Part shown: positions 23,523-31,936 of the stretch, piece after piece
Position numbering within the stretch: position 1 is the stretch's first letter
Layout of the letters: each line of letters starts with the position of its first letter
Assembly: GCF_013170805.1 (NCBI RefSeq)
Contig: NZ_CP051293.1
Location: 1,426,001 to 1,490,000 of the forward strand
Direction: 5' to 3'
Origin: Mesorhizobium sp. NZP2077
GTDB taxonomy: Bacteria; Pseudomonadota; Alphaproteobacteria; Rhizobiales; Rhizobiaceae
Length of the DNA: 64,000 nt
Program-made: the position numbers and the translations under genes
Notes under the pieces: generated by a model
The model's database searches: none
What the model was told of the DNA's origin: nothing
What the model saw: only the letters and a program-made list of their open reading frames with translations

Positions 23523-24829
23523 CGAGCGAACGGCAAATAACCGACGTCGTCATCGTCGGTGCCGGCTTCACCGGCCTGTCGGCGGCGCTTGAGCTGAAGC
23601 AGGCTGGCATCAATTTTCTGTTGCTCGAAACACGCGATCGCGTCGGCGGGCGCGTCGAAGCGATCCTCAATGGACTCGGCGAGCGCATCGACAGCGGTGG
23701 CCAGTTCCTGTGCGAGGACATGCCGCAGCTGATGGCGCTGGCGAAGGCGCGCGGCAAGACCTTCGTCGAAACCTATGTCGAGGGTGATTTCATCACCCAT
23801 CCGCCGATGCCGGCCAAGGACGCCAAGCAGACCTATCACGGCGCGATGGCGATCCGCGAGCGCATGAACGGCATCGAGCCGAACGACCCGTCGATAGAAG
23901 GCATGAGCGTCGCCGCCTGGCTCGAACAGCAGCATGATCCCATCGATGCCAAAACGGCTTTTCGGTCGATGATCGAAGGCCTGTGGTGTCTGCCGATGGA
24001 CAAGGTGCCGCTGTGGTACCTGATCGACAATGACCGCCGCATCACCAATGAAGTGCCGGAGCTGCAGTATTTCTTGCGCGAGACCATGCAGTCGCTTGCC
24101 GAAGACCTGGCCGGCGATCTCGGCGGCCGGGTGCGGTTTGGCGAACCGGTCACGCGCATCGAGCATGGGCCGCAAGGTGTTCGTGTCGTTACGGGCAATG
24201 GCGTGATCGAAGCGCGTCAAGTGCTGGTCGCCCTGCCGCCGGCGACGGCCGTGAAGCTCGATTTCGCGCCAGCCTTGCCGCCCTCGCTCGGGCAGGCGCT
24301 TGGCGTCTGGGAAAGTGGCGCGGTGATCAAGATTCTGGTGCGCTATCCCAAACCGTTCTGGCGCCAGCGGGGCTTGAGCGGCATGGTGATGTGGCGCGAC
24401 CTGCCGGGACTGTTTGCCTGCGACGCCAGCAGGGATGCGGAGCATGCCGCGCTTGTCGTCTTCGTCGGCGGACCGCTGGCGCTGCGCTGGCGAGGGCTCG
24501 GCGATGCGGCGTTGCGCGCCGAAGTGACGGCACGACTGCAGGGAGCCCTCGGTCCGGGCGCGGGCAATGTCATCGATTTCAGTTCGCGCGACTGGATACA
24601 GGACCGCTGGAGCGGTGGCGCCTACAGCGACCTCATTGTCGACGTGACGGCTAGGGATGCGGAGCGGACGATTCTTGCGGGTGCACCGCCAGTCCATTTC
24701 GCCGCTTCGGAACTGTCGCCGTCATTTCCGGGTTATGTCGAAGGCGCGATCGTTGCCGGGCGCATCACGGGGCGCAAGATCATCGCCGAGCTTCAGTCCC
24801 CCATCGCCACCAGCGCCTCGGGATCGTAG
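23519..24829 (+). CDS. Flavin monoamine oxidase-family protein
   Basis: A 436-residue FAD amine oxidase. The N-terminal fold is TDVVIVGAGFTGLSAALELK followed by ETRDRVGGRV. A C-terminal FAD motif is degenerate, around SELSPSFPGYVEGAIVAGR, where the glycine-rich block lies. Such enzymes oxidise primary or secondary amines to aldehydes or imines. The start is a TTG that overlaps the TGA of the binding-protein gene, so translation is coupled. The 3' end overlaps the convergent ATPase gene by 37 bp. Confidence 0.87.
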   Translation: MTSERQITDVVIVGAGFTGLSAALELKQAGINFLLLETRDRVGGRVEAILNGLGERIDSGGQFLCEDMPQLMALAKARGKTFVETYVEGDFITHPPMPAKDAKQTYHGAMAIRERMNGIEPNDPSIEGMSVAAWLEQQHDPIDAKTAFRSMIEGLWCLPMDKVPLWYLIDNDRRITNEVPELQYFLRETMQSLAEDLAGDLGGRVRFGEPVTRIEHGPQGVRVVTGNGVIEARQVLVALPPATAVKLDFAPALPPSLGQALGVWESGAVIKILVRYPKPFWRQRGLSGMVMWRDLPGLFACDASRDAEHAALVVFVGGPLALRWRGLGDAALRAEVTARLQGALGPGAGNVIDFSSRDWIQDRWSGGAYSDLIVDVTARDAERTILAGAPPVHFAASELSPSFPGYVEGAIVAGRITGRKIIAELQSPIATSASGS

Positions 24830-25911
24830 GCGAGACGGATCGGAGTGCCGACCGGAATGTCGTCGGCGCCGAAATCGTTAGTCTCGGTTACCGACAGGGG
24901 CTTTTCCAGGCCCGGTATCTCAACGATCAGATGGGTGATCTCGCCGAAATAGTGGCGTTCGACCACCTTGCCGGCGACCTCGAATTTTGCCGTCGCATTG
25001 TCCCATAGCACGCGCAGGCGCTCGGGCCTTATGCCGAGCGTGGCGGCGCCGCCATTGCGCACGAAGGCCTTCGGCTTGTCGGTCTTGACGCGGCCGAAGC
25101 CCAGCGTGTCGACGACCAGCGAGGCGGCGTTCTCCTCGACGATTTCAGCCTTGACGAAGTTCATGCCGCCGAGGAAGTCGGCGACCTGACGGTTGACCGG
25201 CCGCTGGTAGATTTCCTTGGGCGAGGCCACCTGCGCTATCTTGCCGCCGAACATCACGGCGATGCGGTCGGACATGGCGAGCGCCTCGTACTGGTCGTGG
25301 GTGACCAGCACGAAGGTGATGCCGACCGCCTGCTGCAGCCGGCGCAGCTCGACCTGCATCTGCTCGCGCAGCTTCTTGTCAAGTGCCGACAGGGGCTCGT
25401 CGAGCAGCAGCACCTTGGGCCGCATGACCAACGCGCGGGCGAGCGCCACGCGCTGGCGCTGGCCGCCGGACAATTCGGTAGCGAGGCGCTTGCCGAGCCC
25501 GGTCAGCGACACCTGCGCCAGTGCCTCCTCGACGCGGCGTTTCTCCTCGCCGCCCAGCAGTTTCAGTCGCTTCAGCCCGTAGGCGACGTTCTGCTCGACA
25601 TTGAGGTGCGGGAAGATTGCATAGCTTTGGAAGACCATGTTGGTCGGCCGGCGGTTGGCCGGAATGCCTTCCATCGGCTGGCCGCCGACGGCGATCGATC
25701 CGCTGGTCGGGTTATCGAAGCCGGCGATCATGCGTAGCAGCGTGGTCTTGCCGCAGCCGGACGGCCCCAGCAGCGAGAAGAACTCGCCCTCCCGAATGGT
25801 CAGGGACGCGTCGTCGAGCGCCTTGAACGATCCATAGCTGCGGGTGACGTTGCGGATCTCGATCATGGCTCGATCGGATTGAGGGCGCTCGATCGGCGGC
25901 TGTTCAGGCAT
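24793..25911 (-). CDS. ABC transporter ATP-binding protein, PotA-like
   Basis: A 372-residue ATPase. Walker A is GPSGCGKTT, the signature LSGGQRQRVALARAL and Walker B LLLDEPLSALD, followed by a C-terminal TOBE domain (about 280-365). The start at 25911 has GGGAGG 5 nt upstream. It overlaps the potC-like gene by 8 nt. Third gene of the potB-potC-potA-like operon. It powers import of the amine substrate bound by the two PotD-like proteins. Confidence 0.93.
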   Translation of the reverse strand: MPEQPPIERPQSDRAMIEIRNVTRSYGSFKALDDASLTIREGEFFSLLGPSGCGKTTLLRMIAGFDNPTSGSIAVGGQPMEGIPANRRPTNMVFQSYAIFPHLNVEQNVAYGLKRLKLLGGEEKRRVEEALAQVSLTGLGKRLATELSGGQRQRVALARALVMRPKVLLLDEPLSALDKKLREQMQVELRRLQQAVGITFVLVTHDQYEALAMSDRIAVMFGGKIAQVASPKEIYQRPVNRQVADFLGGMNFVKAEIVEENAASLVVDTLGFGRVKTDKPKAFVRNGGAATLGIRPERLRVLWDNATAKFEVAGKVVERHYFGEITHLIVEIPGLEKPLSVTETNDFGADDIPVGTPIRLAYDPEALVAMGD

Positions 25912-26725
25912 AGAGGCCTCCCTCATTCTGGGTGCGTCTGGCCGCGCGGCGACGCAGGATTTCGGCAACGGTCATCAACAGGAAAGAGGCAACCAGAAGC
26001 AGTGTGCCCAGCGCCAGCACGCCCGGCAGTTTCGAGGCGAAGCGCAACTGGCTCCAGATGTAGATCGGCAGCGTCGCTTCGGTGCCGGTCAGGAAGAAGG
26101 CGATGATGAACTCGTCGAGCGAAATGGTGAAGCAGACGAGCAGGCTGGAGATGATGGCCGGCGCCACCATCGGCAGCGTCACGCGCTGGAAGGTGCCGAA
26201 GGCGCTTTCGCCGAGATCGGCGGAGGCTTCCTCCAGGCTGCGATCAAAACCCTCGAAGCCGGAGGTCAGCACTGTCATCGAATAGGGAATGCAGACGAGG
26301 ACATGGCCGAGCACGACGGTGAACAGCGACAGGCTGAGACCCAGCTGCAGCATCACCAGCAGCATCGAGATGGCGACGATCACCTCGGGCAGCACCAGCG
26401 GCGCCATGATCAGGCCGTTGATGGTGCGGCGGCCGGGATAGCGGTAGCGGGTGATCGAGCGGGCGGCGAGGATGCCGAGCACGGTGGCGAGAATCGAGGC
26501 GGAGACGCCGACTTTCAGGCTGTTCCAGGCGGCGTCGAGCAGGGCCGGCGTGTGCGGCAGGTCCGCATACCATTGCAGTGTGAAGCCGGTGAGCGGGAAT
26601 TTTGGTGTTGGCGCCGTGTTGATCGAGAAGATCGGCAGGAAGATGACGGGCAGATAGAGGAAGACGACATAGAGGAACGCATAGACGGACAGCCAGCCGC
26701 CCGACAGGAAACGCCGCGCCCTCAT
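25904..26725 (-). CDS. ABC permease, PotC-like
   Basis: A 273-residue inner-membrane permease with six predicted spans. The EAA loop that contacts the ATPase is EEASADLGESAFGTFQRVTL. The start at 26725 overlaps the stop of the potB-like gene by 4 nt and has GAGG upstream. It lacks its own promoter. Confidence 0.92.
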   Translation of the reverse strand: MRARRFLSGGWLSVYAFLYVVFLYLPVIFLPIFSINTAPTPKFPLTGFTLQWYADLPHTPALLDAAWNSLKVGVSASILATVLGILAARSITRYRYPGRRTINGLIMAPLVLPEVIVAISMLLVMLQLGLSLSLFTVVLGHVLVCIPYSMTVLTSGFEGFDRSLEEASADLGESAFGTFQRVTLPMVAPAIISSLLVCFTISLDEFIIAFFLTGTEATLPIYIWSQLRFASKLPGVLALGTLLLVASFLLMTVAEILRRRAARRTQNEGGLYA

Positions 26726-27639
26726 CGTGCCAACCTCTGCAGTGCGCGGATGATCAGCACCGTGGCGCCGGCCATCAGGGTGACGATCAGCATGGTGGTG
26801 ACGGAAAGCGCGGCCCCCAACGGCCAGTTCGCCGCCTTGCCGAACTGCGCCTGGATGGCGTTGGCGATCATGACGCCGTCCTTGCCGCCGACCAGCTTCG
26901 GCGTGACATAGTCGCCGACCGTCGGGATCATGACGATCAGCGCCGCCGAGATGACGCCTGGCGCCGACAGCGGCAAGGTCACACGCAGGAATGAACGCAA
27001 GGGGCCATCGCCGAGATCGGTGGCTGCTTCGACCAGCGTACGGTCGACCTTTTCCAGCGAGACGAAGATCGGCAGGATGGCAAAGGCCGCCCAAGCGTGG
27101 GTGAGCGTGATGATGACGGCAGTCGAATTGTAGAGCAGCGCCGTCGACGGCTCGTCGATGATGCCGAGGCCCATCAGGCCGGAATTCAAGACGCCATTAT
27201 AGCCTAGGATGACCTTCCACGACATGACGCGCAGGAGATAGCTGGTCCAGAACGGGATGGTGATGAGGAACAGCCACAGGCTCTTGTGACGGCCGCCATG
27301 GAAGGAAATGAAGTAGGCGATCGGGTAGGCAAGGATGACGGTGAAAAGGCTGACCGTCAGCGAGATGTAGAGCGAACGCCACAACAGATCGCGGTAGATC
27401 GGCTCGGTCAGCGCGACGCGGTAGTTTTCCAGCGTGAAAGTGCGGTCGATGGTCAGGTAGTGCTGCGTCCAGAAGGAGTGGGCGATGACCACGAGGATCG
27501 GCAGGACCAGCAGGATGAGGGCGTAGAGAAAGGTCGGACTGATCAGGGCAAAGCCCTGGACGGGTTCGGACTGCAGAAGGGCATTTCGTCTGGCCCGCGT
27601 CATGCGCCGCGGGGGCGACCCTTCCACAGCCGCCGTCAT
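26722..27639 (-). CDS. ABC permease, PotB-like
   Basis: A 305-residue permease with a basic N-terminal tail, six predicted spans and the EAA loop VEAATDLGDGPLRSFLRVTL. CGGAG upstream fixes the ATG at 27639; an earlier in-frame ATG at 27762 would add 41 unlikely residues. First gene of the transporter operon, divergent from the aminotransferase gene. The 27640-27909 gap between them carries operator site 2. Confidence 0.92.
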   Translation of the reverse strand: MTAAVEGSPPRRMTRARRNALLQSEPVQGFALISPTFLYALILLVLPILVVIAHSFWTQHYLTIDRTFTLENYRVALTEPIYRDLLWRSLYISLTVSLFTVILAYPIAYFISFHGGRHKSLWLFLITIPFWTSYLLRVMSWKVILGYNGVLNSGLMGLGIIDEPSTALLYNSTAVIITLTHAWAAFAILPIFVSLEKVDRTLVEAATDLGDGPLRSFLRVTLPLSAPGVISAALIVMIPTVGDYVTPKLVGGKDGVMIANAIQAQFGKAANWPLGAALSVTTMLIVTLMAGATVLIIRALQRLAR

Positions 27640-27808
27640 TGCCAGACTCCGGGGGGCAGGGCTCCGGGCGTGATCTCGGTTGCTGGCCTGGGCTCTTCCG
27701 CCATGCGCATCCCATTGTGCTGACACCGACTGTCGTTCCCCTTGCCGGCTTTCTTTCATCATGCGCGCATCCGTGGATTGAAATCAAGCGCTATTTCTGA
27801 GATATTGA

Positions 27809-27824
27809 TTGAATGGACATTCAA
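27809..27824. promoter_or_regulatory. BetI-type operator, site 2
   Basis: TTGAATGGACATTCAA: perfect 7-bp arms around GA. It closely resembles the published BetI-type palindrome (TTGATTGGACGTTCAA form). It lies 86 bp before the aminotransferase ATG and 170 bp from the divergent permease start. Confidence 0.65.
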
Positions 27825-27909
27825 AATTAGGTGAAGAAAGCCGCCATTTCCGGCATTTGCCGCCGTTTTTTGAGGTCCAGGAAAATTCGAAAGAGATGTG
27901 GAGACGACA

Positions 27910-29328
27910 ATGGCTGCGGTGAGAGACCTGAAGGCGACCGAAATGGCAGCGTCTGGCGGCGACGATGCCATTGAACTGGGCAAGCGCCATCTCATCCAGC
28001 CCTGGCCTTATGCCGGTTCGGTTGGTGCCGAGGCACGCGCGCTGATCGGTGAGGGCGATGGCATCTACATCACCGACAACACCGGCAAGCGCCTGATCGA
28101 CGGACCTGCCGGCATGTGGTGCGTCAATGTCGGCCATCGCCGCGAGGAACTGGCCAGGGTGATGTACGACCAGGCGATGGCGCTGTCCTACAACACACCC
28201 TGGTACACGATGAACGCGCCGTCGGCCGAACTTGCCATGCGCATCGCCGGCCATGCGCCGGGCGATCTCAGCCATGTCTTCTACACCACCGGCGGTTCTT
28301 CGGCCGTGGAGACGGCGCTGCGCTTCATGCAGTTCTACAACAATGTGCGTGGCCGGCCGGAAAAGAAGCTGATCCTGTCGCGCGGCGGCGCCTATCACGG
28401 CTCGACCTATCTGTCGGCCTCGCTAAACGGCCGCCCGCGCGACCGCGACTGGATGGATGGCGCCGACGAGCTGGTGATCAAGTTGTCCTCGCCCGATCCG
28501 TTCCGCCGTCCGCACGGCATGAGCCTTGCCGCCTTCACCGATTTCCTTGTCGACCAGTTCCGCGACACGGTCGCCCGCGTCGGCGCCGACAAGATCGGCG
28601 CTTTCGTCGGCGAGCCGGTGCAGGCATCGGGAGGCGTCGTGATCCCGCCGGACGGCTATCTCAAGCGCATCCGCGAGATCTGCCGCGACAATGACATCCT
28701 CTATATCTCCGACGAGGTGGTGACGGGCTTCGGCCGGCTCGGCCATGTCTTTGCCTCGGGCGATGTGTTCGGCATCGATCCCGACATGATCACCTTCGCC
28801 AAGGGCGTCACCTCTGGCTATTTCCCGCTCGGCGGCGTCATCATCTCGGAACGGCTGCTGCAAGAGTTGCGCCGTTCGAACCATCCCGATGCGATGTTCG
28901 GCCATGGCCTGACCTACACCAGCCACCCCGTCGGCTGCGCCGTGGCGCTGAAAAACCTCGACATCCTCGAAGAAAGCGTGCTCGCCCACACGCAAGCGGT
29001 CGCCCCCTATTTCCAGGCGCAACTGAAGACGCTGGAAGAACTGCCGCTGGTCGGCGAGGTGCGCGGCGTCGGGCTGATGGGCTGCGTCGAATGCGTGGCG
29101 GACCGCGAAAGCAAGGACCCGCTGCAGCTCGACAAGGATGTCGGCAAACGCATCGACGCGCATTGCCACGAACTCGGCCTGCTGGTGCGGCCGCTGATCA
29201 ACATGTGCGTGATGTCGCCACCGCTGATCATCACGCGCGAGCAGATCGACGACATGGTCGGCATCCTGCGCGAGGGTATTTCGCGGACTATGGATGATCT
29301 CAGAAAAGAAGGCGTGTGGCGGGGGTGA
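27910..29328 (+). CDS. Class III (omega) aminotransferase
   Basis: A 472-residue PLP enzyme. Landmarks are YTTGGSSAVETALRFMQFY (cofactor phosphate region), YHGSTYLS, ISDEVVTGFGRLG (Asp to pyridine N) and MITFAKGVTSGYFPLGG with the PLP lysine. Members move amino groups from polyamines or omega-amino acids to pyruvate or another 2-oxoacid. GGAG before the ATG at 27910 is clear; an in-frame GTG lies at 27898. It has operator site 2 upstream and probably deaminates the imported amine. Confidence 0.92.
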   Translation: MAAVRDLKATEMAASGGDDAIELGKRHLIQPWPYAGSVGAEARALIGEGDGIYITDNTGKRLIDGPAGMWCVNVGHRREELARVMYDQAMALSYNTPWYTMNAPSAELAMRIAGHAPGDLSHVFYTTGGSSAVETALRFMQFYNNVRGRPEKKLILSRGGAYHGSTYLSASLNGRPRDRDWMDGADELVIKLSSPDPFRRPHGMSLAAFTDFLVDQFRDTVARVGADKIGAFVGEPVQASGGVVIPPDGYLKRIREICRDNDILYISDEVVTGFGRLGHVFASGDVFGIDPDMITFAKGVTSGYFPLGGVIISERLLQELRRSNHPDAMFGHGLTYTSHPVGCAVALKNLDILEESVLAHTQAVAPYFQAQLKTLEELPLVGEVRGVGLMGCVECVADRESKDPLQLDKDVGKRIDAHCHELGLLVRPLINMCVMSPPLIITREQIDDMVGILREGISRTMDDLRKEGVWRG

Positions 29329-29337
29329 TGGCTCTTC

Positions 29338-29364
29338 CCTTCTCCCCGTTCCACGGGGAGAAGG
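29338..29364. repeat. Palindromic intergenic repeat with strong hairpin
   Basis: CCTTCTCCCCG (29338-29348) and CGGGGAGAAGG (29354-29364) are perfect 11-bp arms. Further on, GAAAAGCCAA/TTGGCTTTTC and CTCCCCGT/ACGGGG hairpins fill 29490-29570. The whole 29334-29575 stretch looks like a dispersed repeat element between convergent genes; no gene is seen in it. It may also end transcription of the aminotransferase gene. Confidence 0.7.
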
Positions 29365-29612
29365 TGCCGAAGGGCGGATGGGGCGGCGCCAGCGTTGGCG
29401 ATAGGTCGCGTCCGCAAATGCGTCGTCAGTCCAACACGATAATCTCACAAGCCGGTGCTGCCCCTCACCTGCCTGCCGGCGTTCGTCGCTTGAAAAGCCA
29501 AGCAGTTGGCTTTTCATCCGCTGTGCTGACCGCTCCTCACCTCCCCGTAAACGGGGCGAGGGACGCTCTGATCAGTGGTTTCGCCAATTGTCAGCGTTGC
29601 GAAAGCAGAGGA

Positions 29613-30815
29613 CTACGACCGCGACCTCAGCGCGTCGTTCAAATTCCCCATGTCCTTCTCGTCGGGCGCGGTCTCCAGGCCGAGCACCGGCAGCATCTTG
29701 CGCAGATGGTCGTGGTGGGTGCGCACGCCGTATTCGAGGTCGGAGAGATAAAAGCCCTCGAAGGCCTCGGACAGCATGGATTCGTTCGACCACACCGACA
29801 GCTGCACATCCTCCGACATGGTGTCGCGGTCGATGCGGAAGGACAGGTAGCGGGCGGCCGCCTGCTCGCGGCTTTCATCGCGGTAGCGGTAGATGGCGCC
29901 GCGCAGCAGGGTCTCACCCGTCGACAGCGGAAACTCCTGATAGAACTGCACCGATTCCGGCATCACCGAAATCACCGCATTGGGGAAGATGCCGTAATAG
30001 ACCCAGGCCTTCTTCAGATAGTCCGGCAGATGTGTCGGCTCGGGCGCGATCTTGACATAGTTCTTGACGCTCCAGCGGCGTCCGGCATGCGGGTTGTAGG
30101 TGGCGAAGGATCGCGACACGCCGTTGATGAAGGGCTCGTCGAAATAGGTGGCTCCATAAAGATCCTGCAGTGCAGGGTGTGCCATGGCGACGTGATAGCC
30201 CTCATTGTCGACATCGCGCACCGACTTCCAGTTAACCGGGGTCTTCTGGGTCCAGATGCCCCAGGACGGCACCATGTCGGCGGCCTTGTAATGCGCGAAT
30301 TCGGGCTCGATCGGCTTCATCAGTTCGGCGACCGAGGGCTGCGGCCCCCCATTGCGGAAGCGAATGAAGATAAAACCCATCCAGATTTCGAGATCGAGCT
30401 GCATCAGGCCGAACTCGGTCTTGTCGAGGTCGGGGAAGGAACGCGGGCGCGCGGCGCCACGCAGCGTGCCGTCGAGATTGTAGACCCAGCCATGGAACGG
30501 GCACACCAGCGCGTTTTTGCAATTGCCTTGGCTGTCGGCGACGACGCGGCTGCCGCGGTGGCGGCACATGTTGTTGAAGCCGCGCACGACGCCGTCCTTG
30601 CCGCGCACGATCAGGGCGCGTTCGCCGACCACGTCCATGGTCAGATAGTCGCCGGCGTTGGGCACGTCGCTGACATGGCCGACGATCTGCCAGTGGTTGC
30701 GGAAAACGTGCTCCTTCTCAAGCTCGAGAAGGGCATCGGAATGGTAACTCCAGCCCGGCAATCCCCGCCGGTCCCAATCGTTGGGGATCGCCACGTCACG
30801 GAGGTGCGGGTTCAT
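29613..30815 (-). CDS. Rieske non-heme iron oxygenase, alpha subunit
   Basis: A 400-residue oxygenase. The Rieske [2Fe-2S] motif is at about 77-105 (MCRHRGSRVV, then VCPFHGWVYNL). The mononuclear iron motif is DNEGYHVAMAHP (about 203-214). This subgroup includes N-demethylases that open stachydrine, carnitine and glycine betaine, as well as ring hydroxylases. No reductase gene is next to it. Operator sites 3 and 4 lie 20-63 bp upstream, so it is a likely regulon member and would oxidise an N-methyl or C-N bond of the substrate. Confidence 0.9.
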   Translation of the reverse strand: MNPHLRDVAIPNDWDRRGLPGWSYHSDALLELEKEHVFRNHWQIVGHVSDVPNAGDYLTMDVVGERALIVRGKDGVVRGFNNMCRHRGSRVVADSQGNCKNALVCPFHGWVYNLDGTLRGAARPRSFPDLDKTEFGLMQLDLEIWMGFIFIRFRNGGPQPSVAELMKPIEPEFAHYKAADMVPSWGIWTQKTPVNWKSVRDVDNEGYHVAMAHPALQDLYGATYFDEPFINGVSRSFATYNPHAGRRWSVKNYVKIAPEPTHLPDYLKKAWVYYGIFPNAVISVMPESVQFYQEFPLSTGETLLRGAIYRYRDESREQAAARYLSFRIDRDTMSEDVQLSVWSNESMLSEAFEGFYLSDLEYGVRTHHDHLRKMLPVLGLETAPDEKDMGNLNDALRSRS

Positions 30816-30834
30816 AAAACGTCTCTTCTTTTTG

Positions 30835-30850
30835 TTGAATAATCATTCAA
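30835..30850. promoter_or_regulatory. BetI-type operator, site 3
   Basis: TTGAATAATCATTCAA, the same 16-bp pattern as site 2 with three changed bases, 20 bp before the Rieske ATG. Repressor bound there would block initiation. Confidence 0.65.
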
Positions 30851-30862
30851 TAAAATCATATT

Positions 30863-30878
30863 TTGCATTGAAATGCAA
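30863..30878. promoter_or_regulatory. Second palindrome ahead of the Rieske gene
   Basis: TTGCATTGAAATGCAA: perfect 7-bp arms around GA, the same geometry and outer TTG/CAA as the BetI-type sites but with a different core. It is centred 28 bp from site 3. The rest of 30879-31302 holds no gene I can support. Confidence 0.45.
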
Positions 30879-31302
30879 TGGCTTGTGAAAATACGGATGA
30901 AACTAAGGCAGGTTCCTTGGATCGCCCGTAGCGGAATTCGATACGGCTACTGCCTGAGAAAACCGCGGAGAATCCGGGTGTTAGCCCCGGTTCCGGAATG
31001 CTGTTTCCGCGCGATTTCACAAAGCGTGCGTGCTGAGGAACAGGACGCCTCGCTGGAGCTAAAAACGCTCGCCGCGCGTCGCCTGATCGGCAGGCGTCTG
31101 GTTCGGGACAGCCTGGCCGGAGTCGATCCGGATTCGCTTGCTTCAGCAAAATGAGAGCTGGAATGACCGATTCTGCCCGGTATTGCCCGAAAGCGACGTT
31201 TCAATATGGTTACATTGCCAGAGTTATACCAATCTTATGCTGTTACAAAGTGCGATTAAGTTCGTTTCATCACCAAAAAGAAACGCAGCGAAGGGGAAGG
31301 CA

Positions 31303-31713
31303 ATGTATGCGAAAGTCGAGACCATCAGCAGCGAACTCCGCCTCCAGGCTCCAGAGCGCGCTGACCGCCGCCCGAAGCTGGCCCTGCGCCAGCGCGCAAG
31401 CGACCACCCCATGGCCATGTTCATGGCGCTGGCTGCTTGCGCCTTCGCCGGCATGGCGTTCACGCCGACGGTTGGCCCGGCCTTCGCTTCGCTGAATCCG
31501 CCGGCCAACGTCGTTGACGGGGCGCCGACGACAATCAAGACCGCTCGCCTGCCGATGCCGGCGCTCGACTTCGCCTGCAAGGGGCAGGCCTGGGGTGCCG
31601 AGAGCGTCGATTGCCTGCGCGCCATCGCCGAGCAGTCCGGGACACACAAGACCCGTGCGATCCGCATGATCGCCAATGCCGTGCCGCTGACCAACACGCC
31701 CAACATTTTCTGA
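31303..31713 (+). CDS. Hypothetical membrane or exported protein
   Basis: A 136-residue protein. The first 35 residues are polar and basic. A hydrophobic segment follows at about 36-57 (PMAMFMALAACAFAGMAFTP), then an extended region and a C-terminal part with two cysteines (DFACKGQAWGAESVDCLRAI). The pair of cysteines may form a disulfide outside the cytoplasm. GGGGAAGG precedes the ATG and a clear terminator follows, so it is a single-gene unit. Family not recognised. Confidence 0.78.
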   Translation: MYAKVETISSELRLQAPERADRRPKLALRQRASDHPMAMFMALAACAFAGMAFTPTVGPAFASLNPPANVVDGAPTTIKTARLPMPALDFACKGQAWGAESVDCLRAIAEQSGTHKTRAIRMIANAVPLTNTPNIF

Positions 31714-31800
31714 TTTTTGTCGAAGCGTGATCCCGAAACCGGTTCCCTCTTCGGGCTCTTGCTCTGACCTCCCCGAGCGCACCCTCCAGCGCTCCATTCA

Positions 31801-31836
31801 GCTCCCGCCGCTCTGTCGGTCGGGAGCTTCTTTTTT
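31801..31836 (+). terminator. Rho-independent terminator after the 31303 gene
   Basis: GCTCCCG (31801-31807) pairs with CGGGAGC (31821-31827), followed by a T-rich run (31828-31836). Confidence 0.8.
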
Positions 31837-31873
31837 GAGCCGCTCGCCGTTTAACGGAAACGGCGAGCGGCTC
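31837..31873. repeat. Perfect 16-bp hairpin
   Basis: GAGCCGCTCGCCGTTT (31837-31852) pairs fully with AAACGGCGAGCGGCTC (31858-31873) around a 5-nt loop. It stands immediately after the terminator and before another dispersed repeat, so it is probably part of a composite repeat. Confidence 0.75.
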
Positions 31874-31888
31874 TAGCTCTTCGTTTTG

Positions 31889-31936
31889 ACGCAATTCCGG
31901 ACGGAAAACCGCTCACACTTTTCCTGGAATTGCTCT
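31889..31936. repeat. Dispersed intergenic repeat, copy 2
   Basis: ACGCAATTCC ... GGAAAACCGCTCACACTTTT ... GGAATTGCTCT, matching 19466-19536 with a shorter middle. The last two bases overlap the stop codon of the hybrid kinase gene. Confidence 0.75.

Noticed and set aside
30873..31154. 93-codon frame in the gap after the Rieske gene
   Set aside because: No ribosome site, no recognisable features, and its start lies in a palindrome.
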